A DNA stretch of 5,882 nucleotides from an uncultured Saprospiraceae bacterium (lineage in GTDB: Bacteria > Bacteroidota > Bacteroidia > Chitinophagales > Saprospiraceae): NCBI GenBank assembly GCA_934699305.1, contig CAKUWM010000192.1, positions 1-5,882 of the forward strand, given 5' to 3'. The translations under genes and the position numbers were made by a program. Positions 1 to 5,882 of the stretch are shown here, one piece after another (position 1 is the first letter of the stretch; every line of letters starts with the position of its first letter). The notes below the pieces were generated by a model, which was given only the letters and a program-made list of their open reading frames with translations, was not told the origin of the DNA and ran no database searches.

Positions 1-1536
1 TTTAAAGACAGTATAGACTACGAAACATTTCAACAATATATATTGCCTTACCGCGTAAAAAATGGATATATTATGGAGGATTGGCGCACTTATTTTATAA
101 ATCGGTTTGGCGCACACTACAATAAATATACTTCGGCAATTGAAATGATAGATTCAGTTATGAATCTTGTAAACGATTATCGGGTTGATTGGCAAGCCAT
201 ATCTAACTATCCATTTATATGTTTAACGGATTACGAAATGGCTAAAATGTCTAAATGTCCCGAAAGATGCTGGTTCAATGCTATGCTTTTCCGTTCTTTG
301 GGAATTCCCTGCACTATTGATTTTGTTCCGGCATGGGGTAATAGAAATAGCAGCCACGAATGGAATGCTGTCCGTTTTAATGGAAAAACCTATCCATTTG
401 AATCAACCGGAGGACGCGGAAAATGGAAACCAAAGCAAGTTTACAATAATGAATGGGTGGACGAATATTGGATGAAGTCGAGACTACCCAAAGTTTTTAG
501 ATATACCTATGAAATAAACCAGAAAGGGCCGAACCCAAAAGATGCCCCGCCTCTATTCAAACAACGAAATTACGTGGATGTTTCATCAGAATATTTCAAA
601 ACAACCAACGTAATAGTTGAAAATAAATATGCAAAAGGAACAAAAGAATCCTATGCATATTTGTGTGTGTATAACGAAGACCGTTGGAAGCCTATATACT
701 GGGGTAAAAGAATAAAAAGAGGCAAATACGAATTTAAAAATATGGGGCGTAATGTAGTATATCTGCCTGTATTTTATGATAATGGGTATATCACACCAAT
801 TAACGCTCCTTTTATTCTTGACTCTTTAGGCAATGTGAATTATTTAACCCCCGACACCTTAAATACCGGAGAAATATGTGTAACCCGAAAATATTTAACT
901 CGCCCCGACTTGGATTTTTGGCTTAAATGGAATTTAGGTTCGTATTTTGAAAGTGCTACAGACATCAATTTCAAGAACAAAAAAAACATTCTCGTTATTG
1001 AAGAGTTAGAAATGCGGCCAACTATTTGGCATTTAGAAAAACCCGTTTCCACGCGTTTTTTGCGCTATGTATTTTCCAATAATTACGATTGTTTAGCAGA
1101 GCTTTACTTCTATACCAAGGATAGCGAAGGGAATCTCACAAGAATTAAACATAAGCACACAACATCAAATATTTTGATAGATAGCACACAATTAAACAAA
1201 ATATTGGACAACAATATCCTTAGCTTCGCCTCGTTTTCGAAGCCCAAAAACGAAGATAACCCTGTGTGGTTGGGATTTGATTTCGGGAAGAATATTACCA
1301 TTGACGCACTGGGAATCTGCCCCAGGAATGATAAAAATAATATCATAAAAGGGTTGGAATACGAGTTGTTTTATTGGGACAAAAAATGGGTGTCGTTAGG
1401 TGTAAAAACAGCAAAAGAGTATCAGCTTATTTTTGAAAATGTACCGCAAAATGCTTTGTTGTATGTAAAATGCACCACAGAAGGAAGAGAAAACAGGATA
1501 TTTACCTACGAAAACAGTCAACAAGTATGGTGGTAA
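1..1536 (+). CDS. Transglutaminase-like multidomain protein, 5' end outside window
   Basis: The reading frame is open from the first base, so this is the C-terminal 511 codons of a longer gene. A TTG at 43 can be read as a start, but residues encoded before it already align with the paralog downstream (YILPYR at codon 13 here, residue 172 there), so about 160 residues are missing. Counting from nt 1, the transglutaminase-like core lies at about residues 75-140: CPERCW (first Cys 86), LFRSLGIP, DFVPAWGNRN, His119 in HEWN, and Glu134 in YPFE where the family usually has Asp. A beta-rich middle region (about 195-275, with YAYLCVYN and a YLP motif) follows. The end (about 420-511) resembles a discoidin-like sandwich: LGFDFG, ELFYWD, WVSLG, VPQNALL, RIFTYE, QVWW. 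Such proteins are usually exported in Bacteroidota; here the signal peptide is off the window. The substrate is unknown, and protease, amidase or cross-linking activity are all possible. Confidence 0.87.
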   Translation, partial: FKDSIDYETFQQYILPYRVKNGYIMEDWRTYFINRFGAHYNKYTSAIEMIDSVMNLVNDYRVDWQAISNYPFICLTDYEMAKMSKCPERCWFNAMLFRSLGIPCTIDFVPAWGNRNSSHEWNAVRFNGKTYPFESTGGRGKWKPKQVYNNEWVDEYWMKSRLPKVFRYTYEINQKGPNPKDAPPLFKQRNYVDVSSEYFKTTNVIVENKYAKGTKESYAYLCVYNEDRWKPIYWGKRIKRGKYEFKNMGRNVVYLPVFYDNGYITPINAPFILDSLGNVNYLTPDTLNTGEICVTRKYLTRPDLDFWLKWNLGSYFESATDINFKNKKNILVIEELEMRPTIWHLEKPVSTRFLRYVFSNNYDCLAELYFYTKDSEGNLTRIKHKHTTSNILIDSTQLNKILDNNILSFASFSKPKNEDNPVWLGFDFGKNITIDALGICPRNDKNNIIKGLEYELFYWDKKWVSLGVKTAKEYQLIFENVPQNALLYVKCTTEGRENRIFTYENSQQVWW

Positions 1537-1607
1537 ACGGTCGATTAGAAAAGTTTTTTAGAGTTTGTATCTATGTGATAGTCACGTTTATCGCAACAAC
1601 TTCGTGT
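1527..1607 (+). other. Lipoprotein signal peptide coding region
   Basis: These codons encode residues 1-27 of the second transglutaminase-like protein: a short basic segment, a hydrophobic core (VCIYVIVTFIA) and then TTSC. Signal peptidase II would cut before Cys27, which would be lipidated. The residues after Cys are N-K-E, charged as often seen after the Cys of Bacteroidota lipoproteins, but not a good match to the published surface-export signals, so outer-membrane or surface location is uncertain. The -3 residue is Thr rather than Leu, Val or Ile, which weakens the lipobox. Confidence 0.65.
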
Positions 1608-3557
1608 AATAAAGAAGCAAGTAAGGAATTGCTTCAATCATTAAAGTTGTCCGGCTCAAACAAAACGGAATTAGAAAAAGTCCTTGATTATTACAAAAAT
1701 GATTCGTTAAAATTAAAAGCTGCCCGGTTTTTGATAAAGAATATGTTCGGCTCCTATTCTCAGAATAGTGACATAGTAGAAATATGCAGTCCATTTTATG
1801 AAGAATATAACACTTTGGCTAAGGAATATAATTATGCAATGAGCGCCCGGAGAGGACAAAAAATAGACAGTCTTTGGAATGCTTTTTCTACACAAAATCC
1901 CCAATTACGCACCCTTCCTTTACAATTAGATTTAGAAACTATTTCGGCTAAACAACTAATTACCGAGATTGACTTGGTTTTTAAAGTGTGGCAAGAGAAT
2001 GTGTACACAAAGGATTGTAGTTTTGATGAGTTTTGTGAATATATCCTTCCCTACAGACGATTGAATGGGTTAGTTATTGACGGTGCTAGAGCGAAGTTTT
2101 ATGACAGACACAAAGGACAATATTTTACTCAGCCCGGAAAGGATATAATTGATGAGGCGGACTCCTTACTTTATGAATATCGCCATCTCACACATTCTCA
2201 ATTTTGGGGTACAAAAATCCCTGTTCTCACTGCGTCCACATTTGAACAACTTCGTCATGGTCTTTGCGAACACCGTTGTTGGTACAACTCTTTGCTGTTT
2301 TCGTCTTTAGGTATGGCCGCAGCGGTGGACTTTGTACCCGCTTGGGGAAACAGAAACAACAATCATACTTGGAATGTGCTAATTAAAGATGGTAAATCAT
2401 ACGCCTTTGAAGCATTTTGGGATGATGATAGATGGAAATACAAACGAATATATAACAACGAAACGTTTGATTATGATTGGGGGCGTTTCAGGTTGGCTAA
2501 AGTCTATCGACAATCTTTTAAAAACTTTTACGAAGGCCCAATTACCAATAAAAGAATACACACGGACGATATTCCTCAGCTTTTTAGGAATATCAAAAAA
2601 AAGGATGTTTCACACGAATATTTTGATACAGTTAACGTAACAGTTCGTTTATCAGAGATACCGAAAAACACCCGATATGCCTATTTATGTGTGTGGAATT
2701 TTCAGAATTGGCAACCGGTACAATGGGGAAAGATAATAAAAGATAAGGCTGTTTTTAAAGGTATGGGAAAAGATGTGATTTATTTGCCGTGTTATTATAT
2801 AAATGGCAACTTAGTTTACGCAGGAACCCCTTTCCTATTAAATCAAAATGGAGATTTGGAATATTTCGATTCAAATATTAATAATAAAGAAGATCTGTAT
2901 ATTAAACACTATGCCGGTGCACCTCTTCACTATGGGAATAAATGGAACAATATAAGCATTAGCAACACTGTAATTTTAGGAAGTAAAACCCCAAATTTTT
3001 CAAATATCGACACCCTATGTGTTCTTCCTGATTCAATAGAAATTTACGGAAGCGAAATTCCTATATCATTGGCAAAACCGGTAAGATATGTAAGAGTTAC
3101 ATTACCTTACAAAAAAATAGCGTATAGTGATTTGTCATTTTTCAAAAATGAAAATGGCAAATCTGAGAAAATAACAGGAGTTAATTTCATAAATACTTTT
3201 AAGGAGTCAGAAAATGGAGAGTACCCTTCATTTATCTTTGATGATTATAAAGCAACAGGATATAAAAAGGAAATTAATACTGAATATATTGACATAGATT
3301 TAGGAGGAGAATATCGTATATCTGAAATAAGCTTCACGCCTTATTTTGAAGCCGGTTTAAAAGAAAATTTGGAATTTGAATTATGCTATTGGAAGAACGG
3401 ATGGCAATCTCTTGGAAAAAAGCAAGGTTCAAACAAACACATTATTTTTAGAGATGTTCCACAAAACGCACTATTCATGCTAAAGCATCCGGATAGGAAT
3501 AACAGACCGGGGTCAAGGCCTTTTGTTTATAGAAACAATGAAGTTTTATGGCATTAA
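1527..3557 (+). CDS. Transglutaminase-like lipoprotein, paralog of the upstream gene
   Basis: This is a complete 676-residue protein from ATG 1527. That start gives a proper signal peptide: a basic start (R6, K9, R12), a hydrophobic stretch at 13-23 and Cys27 in ATTSC, a probable lipobox although Thr at -3 is atypical. The frame stays open upstream to an ATG at 1470, but that would add 19 highly charged residues. The N-terminal region (about 30-165) is helical and charged. The transglutaminase-like core is at about 235-300: CEHRCW (Cys247, Cys251), LFSSLG, DFVPAWGNRN, His280 in HTWN, and Glu295 in YAFE. A beta-rich middle region (about 360-450, YAYLCVWN, VIYLPCYY) and a C-terminal discoidin-like region (about 585-676, IDLG, ELCYW, WQSLG, VPQNALF) follow. 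It shares this order with the preceding gene and overlaps its end by 10 bases, which suggests translational coupling and old tandem duplication. It probably sits on the envelope as a lipoprotein. The reaction it catalyses cannot be told from sequence. Confidence 0.88.
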   Translation: MVVNGRLEKFFRVCIYVIVTFIATTSCNKEASKELLQSLKLSGSNKTELEKVLDYYKNDSLKLKAARFLIKNMFGSYSQNSDIVEICSPFYEEYNTLAKEYNYAMSARRGQKIDSLWNAFSTQNPQLRTLPLQLDLETISAKQLITEIDLVFKVWQENVYTKDCSFDEFCEYILPYRRLNGLVIDGARAKFYDRHKGQYFTQPGKDIIDEADSLLYEYRHLTHSQFWGTKIPVLTASTFEQLRHGLCEHRCWYNSLLFSSLGMAAAVDFVPAWGNRNNNHTWNVLIKDGKSYAFEAFWDDDRWKYKRIYNNETFDYDWGRFRLAKVYRQSFKNFYEGPITNKRIHTDDIPQLFRNIKKKDVSHEYFDTVNVTVRLSEIPKNTRYAYLCVWNFQNWQPVQWGKIIKDKAVFKGMGKDVIYLPCYYINGNLVYAGTPFLLNQNGDLEYFDSNINNKEDLYIKHYAGAPLHYGNKWNNISISNTVILGSKTPNFSNIDTLCVLPDSIEIYGSEIPISLAKPVRYVRVTLPYKKIAYSDLSFFKNENGKSEKITGVNFINTFKESENGEYPSFIFDDYKATGYKKEINTEYIDIDLGGEYRISEISFTPYFEAGLKENLEFELCYWKNGWQSLGKKQGSNKHIIFRDVPQNALFMLKHPDRNNRPGSRPFVYRNNEVLWH

Positions 3558-3567
3558 GCAATTAAAA

Positions 3568-5217
3568 ATGAAACTAAAAAAACATTTGGATAACGGTTTA
3601 GTTAGTGATTTACTAATTCTCAGTTTCATTGTAATAATAACGATTAATTACATCAATGGCGTTGATCCGGCGCCCGTATCATTAATTTCTGTCTTTCAGT
3701 TAGGAATATTGTGGTATATCTGTCGCATATGCTATTTTCTATTCCCTTTTTTTTTAAAGTATGTACTCTATATTATTTTGTTAATTGGAGTGGTCGAAGC
3801 CGTTTGGGGCTTGGGGCAATTGTATAACTTTTTCCCATCTAACCATCACCTATTCAAAACTACCGGCTCATTTTTCAACTCCGGTCCTTATGGCGGGTTT
3901 ATTTCTCTTATGTTTCCGTTGATATTGCATTATTGGATTATGTATAGGGGAAAAAATAAAATTATCGAATACGCTATTCTCGCTGTGGGCATCATTTGCC
4001 TATTGGTGTTTCCGGCTACACTCAGTCGCACAGCATGGGTTGGGGCAATTGCAGGATGCGTTTTAGTACTGTTTTTCGATACGGGAATAATAGTAAAATT
4101 GAATGACTATAAAAAACGGCAACCAAAAAAAGTTATCTTATTAACGGTTATTTGTTCTATTTTATTTATTGGAAGTGTTTTCGGAATTTTTCATCTCAAA
4201 AAAGACTCTGCCAACGGTCGCCTCTTTATGTGGAAAATAACGGCGTTGGCTATTAAAGAATCGCCTGCACGAGGAGTTGGATTAGGTGGATTTCCCGCCG
4301 CGTACGCGAATGCTCAGATGAATTATTTTAAAAGCGGCAAGGGGTCCGAAACTGAAAAGCTTGTAGCGGGAAGTCCGGAATATGCTTTTAACGAATACCT
4401 GCGGATTTTTGTGGAACAAGGAATCCTTGGCGGCATGCTGTTCTTGTTGCTTACTTTTCTCATTATCCGAAGCGGCGTTAAAAACAAACAAACCGGCGCT
4501 GCCGGGAGTTTCCTGGCATTATCCGTTTTCGCGTTTGCTTCCTATCCCTATTACTTGTGGGAGTTTTTGATAATGTGGGTGCTGCTCAGCACCATCTGCG
4601 TTTCTAAAACAAAAAGATTCTATCGGGAGAAATTAACTAAGCAAAGCATCTATTTTTCAATTCTATTTTTAGTTCTACTGCTCGCCAGTATGCTTCTATG
4701 TTTAAAACAACTACAACCTTATAGTCAGGCAAAAAAAGAATGGAAAAAAACTCGTCCGCTCTATTCAGTACGGGCATATCAAAGTATAGCAGATGAATAT
4801 GGACGACTTTACACCAGATTAAACCACGACCAAAAATTTGTATTTGAATATGCCGTAATACTGAACGCGACGGAACAGCGTGAAAAAGCCGACACAGTTT
4901 TGTCCCGCGGCCTCGAATTAAGTTGCGATCCCATGTTTTATAACGTGAAAGGACGTAATTTCCACGAAATGAAAAAATACAAAGAAGCCGAAATGTGCTA
5001 TTTAAACTCAACATATTTGTTGCCCGAAAGAATTTATCCTTATTATCTATTGACAAAGTTATATGCCGATTCCGCCAACTTTCAACCGGAAAAAATGCGG
5101 CAAGCAGCTTTTGCTGTTCTGGAAAAAGAACCCAAAGTTCACTCAGTGGCCATTAACGAGATGCGTGATGAAGTTAAGAAAATACTAAAAGAAAAGGATG
5201 CAAAAAATGAACAATAA
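3568..5217 (+). CDS. O-antigen ligase/polymerase-like (Wzy_C family) membrane protein with C-terminal TPR tail
   Basis: From ATG 3568 this is 549 residues. An in-frame ATG at 3538 would add 10 residues and overlap the previous gene by 20 bases; I prefer 3568 because it lies 10 bases after that stop, in an A-rich context, and leaves a short basic cytoplasmic start before the first membrane segment. About ten or eleven hydrophobic segments span residues 11-378. Family marks are TGSFFNSGPYGGF (99-111), LSRTAW (152-157), the large external loop with GRLFMWKITALAIKESP, then GVGLGGF (236-242), and EYAFNEYLRIFVEQG (271-285). Residues 420-500 form one clear and one partial TPR repeat. Wzy_C proteins include WaaL-type O-antigen ligases, Wzy-like polymerases and PglL-type protein O-glycosyltransferases, which act on lipid-linked glycans at the periplasmic face. 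Sequence alone does not say which applies. No other glycan-synthesis gene is in the window, so a standard O-antigen locus is not supported. Confidence 0.85.
   Translation: MKLKKHLDNGLVSDLLILSFIVIITINYINGVDPAPVSLISVFQLGILWYICRICYFLFPFFLKYVLYIILLIGVVEAVWGLGQLYNFFPSNHHLFKTTGSFFNSGPYGGFISLMFPLILHYWIMYRGKNKIIEYAILAVGIICLLVFPATLSRTAWVGAIAGCVLVLFFDTGIIVKLNDYKKRQPKKVILLTVICSILFIGSVFGIFHLKKDSANGRLFMWKITALAIKESPARGVGLGGFPAAYANAQMNYFKSGKGSETEKLVAGSPEYAFNEYLRIFVEQGILGGMLFLLLTFLIIRSGVKNKQTGAAGSFLALSVFAFASYPYYLWEFLIMWVLLSTICVSKTKRFYREKLTKQSIYFSILFLVLLLASMLLCLKQLQPYSQAKKEWKKTRPLYSVRAYQSIADEYGRLYTRLNHDQKFVFEYAVILNATEQREKADTVLSRGLELSCDPMFYNVKGRNFHEMKKYKEAEMCYLNSTYLLPERIYPYYLLTKLYADSANFQPEKMRQAAFAVLEKEPKVHSVAINEMRDEVKKILKEKDAKNEQ
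4825..5070 (+). other. TPR-like repeats at the C-terminus of the Wzy_C-type protein
   Basis: These codons cover about residues 420-501 of the membrane protein. Residues 455-488 fit a TPR (Y-N-V-K-G at the start, Y-K-E-A-E in the middle, then P near the end), and 421-453 (EYAVILNATEQREKA, then a helix ending in LELS) is a weaker copy. The repeats follow the last membrane segment (about 360-378), whose side cannot be fixed by eye; given the family's topology the tail may be periplasmic. TPRs bind proteins, so this tail is a candidate docking site for a partner such as an operon product (inference). Confidence 0.6.
5192..5198 (+). promoter_or_regulatory. Possible ribosome binding site for the signal peptidase gene
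   Basis: AAAAGGA lies inside the end of the preceding gene, with its last G nine bases before ATG 5207. It is the only purine-rich, SD-like element well placed before a start in this window. It supports ATG 5207 over the in-frame ATG at 5198, which directly abuts it. Ribosome binding in Bacteroidota often does not depend on such a site, so this is weak evidence. Confidence 0.35.
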
Positions 5218-5882
5218 ACAACCGGTAATTAAGAAAATAGGTAATATAACCCTCAATATCTTTTATTATACTTCCATTTTGGTATTTAGTTTTATACTGT
5301 TGCGTATATTCGTTTTCGGTTCATACAAAATTCCGACCGATTCCATGGAGCCCACCATTATTCCCGGCGATTACGTATTGGTAAATAAACTGGCTTACGG
5401 TGCCCGCCTGTTTGACTTGTTTGACGCGATGGAAGGCAAAGAAGTAAACATAAAACGGGTAAAGGGATATTCCCGCGTTAAAAACAACGACGTGGTTGTT
5501 TTCCATTTCCCCCATCCCAATACGTGGGATAAAATTGAAATGAATATGTCAAAATATTTCATCAAACGCTGTATCGGTATTCCCGGCGATACACTTCAAA
5601 TAATCAACGGCCTTTACGTAATAAATTCTGACACAAGCAAAAGTTACGGGAATATAGCCGATGAGCAAACACTAAGCAAAAAATCAAAAGAACAATTACC
5701 CGAAGGCGTGTTTTACACCTTCCCGTGGGACAATACACTCAACTGGAATATCAAAGATTTTGGACCGCTCTATATTCCCCGGATTGGAGATAAAATGATA
5801 TTAAACAGAAACAACATCCTTTTGTACAAAAAAATAATAGAATGGGAGAAAGGATATTCACTCAGTTTTGAGCGAGATACCC
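5207..5882 (+). CDS. lepB: Signal peptidase I, 3' end outside window
   Basis: The first 225 codons of a type I signal peptidase (S26 family), the membrane enzyme that removes signal peptides from exported proteins with a Ser-Lys dyad. One membrane segment lies at about residues 16-37. The catalytic Ser is Ser46 in IPTDSMEPTI, and GDYVLVNK follows. The general-base Lys is Lys120 in FIKRCIGIPGDTL. The Ser-to-Lys distance of 74 residues is longer than in E. coli LepB (55), because of an insert at about 67-90 (GARLFDLFDAMEGKEV and a basic stretch). The last conserved box (GDN...DSR) is not reached before the edge. The start overlaps the upstream gene by 11 bases (ATGAACAATAA), so expression is probably coupled. 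An in-frame ATG at 5198 would add three residues. I recall similar copies in Bacteroidales beside O-antigen ligase-like genes, which suggests an accessory peptidase for this operon rather than the housekeeping one (inference). The symbol is by family only. Confidence 0.9.
   Translation, partial: MNNKQPVIKKIGNITLNIFYYTSILVFSFILLRIFVFGSYKIPTDSMEPTIIPGDYVLVNKLAYGARLFDLFDAMEGKEVNIKRVKGYSRVKNNDVVVFHFPHPNTWDKIEMNMSKYFIKRCIGIPGDTLQIINGLYVINSDTSKSYGNIADEQTLSKKSKEQLPEGVFYTFPWDNTLNWNIKDFGPLYIPRIGDKMILNRNNILLYKKIIEWEKGYSLSFERDT

Noticed and set aside
1428..1435. TATTTTTG, a match to the Bacteroidota -7 promoter element TAnnTTTG, upstream of gene 2
   Set aside because: It lies inside gene 1 and lacks a TTG-type -33 element at the right distance; the 10-base gene overlap makes an internal promoter unnecessary.
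2595..2603. A AAA AAG slippery heptamer in the reading frame of gene 2, as in dnaX frameshifting
   Set aside because: The -1 frame reaches a stop after eight codons, no stimulatory hairpin is evident downstream, and A runs are common here (another at 979-986 in gene 1), so chance is the simpler explanation.
3233..3240. TATCTTTG, another -7-like element, upstream of gene 3
   Set aside because: It is about 330 bases before the start, inside gene 2, and such 8-mers are expected by chance in AT-rich coding DNA.
3523..3567. TTG at 3523 as the start of the membrane protein
   Set aside because: It would overlap gene 2 by 35 bases and has no supporting ribosome binding site; ATG codons at 3538 and 3568 are better, and the first membrane segment follows ATG 3568 at normal distance.
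4637..5056. Open reading frame of 139 codons on the minus strand
   Set aside because: It lies wholly inside the Wzy_C/TPR gene, its product is Arg- and Cys-rich with no recognisable domain, and the plus-strand frame has clear family motifs throughout.
5321..5515. Minus-strand open frame of 64 codons at the right end
   Set aside because: It is antisense to the signal peptidase catalytic region, whose plus-strand motifs are unmistakable.

Overview
This window looks like part of one tightly packed, AT-rich operon from a member of the Bacteroidota, most likely a Bacteroidales. That placement is an inference. It rests on two lipoprotein-type genes of a transglutaminase-like family that I know mainly from this group, on the absence of clear Shine-Dalgarno sequences at most starts, and on a signal peptidase I whose sequence resembles Bacteroidales copies. 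All four genes lie on the + strand. They are separated by short overlaps or, at most, 10 bases, so there is no real intergenic DNA and no visible promoter or terminator. The operon must begin to the left of the window and continue to the right.

Layout: (1) nt 1-1536 is the 3' part of a transglutaminase-like multidomain protein whose true start lies off the left edge. (2) nt 1527-3557 is a full-length paralog of the same architecture, with an N-terminal lipoprotein signal. It overlaps gene 1 by 10 bases. (3) nt 3568-5217 is a polytopic membrane protein of the O-antigen ligase/polymerase (Wzy_C) type with a C-terminal TPR tail. (4) nt 5207-5882 is a signal peptidase I, cut by the right edge and overlapping gene 3 by 11 bases.

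How the genes may work together (inference): the operon would supply two exported, probably membrane-anchored proteins with a papain/transglutaminase-type Cys-His core, an inner-membrane enzyme of a family that transfers or polymerises lipid-linked glycans, and a signal peptidase that could process exported substrates. Three features stand out. In both paralogs the usual catalytic Asp position appears to hold Glu, and there is a conserved second Cys. Both paralogs carry several D-S/T-hydrophobic tripeptides of the type O-glycosylated in Bacteroides. The combination of a glycan transferase-like protein with its own signal peptidase suggests a dedicated envelope or secretion module. No RNA genes, mobile elements, CRISPR arrays or nucleotide-level repeats were seen.
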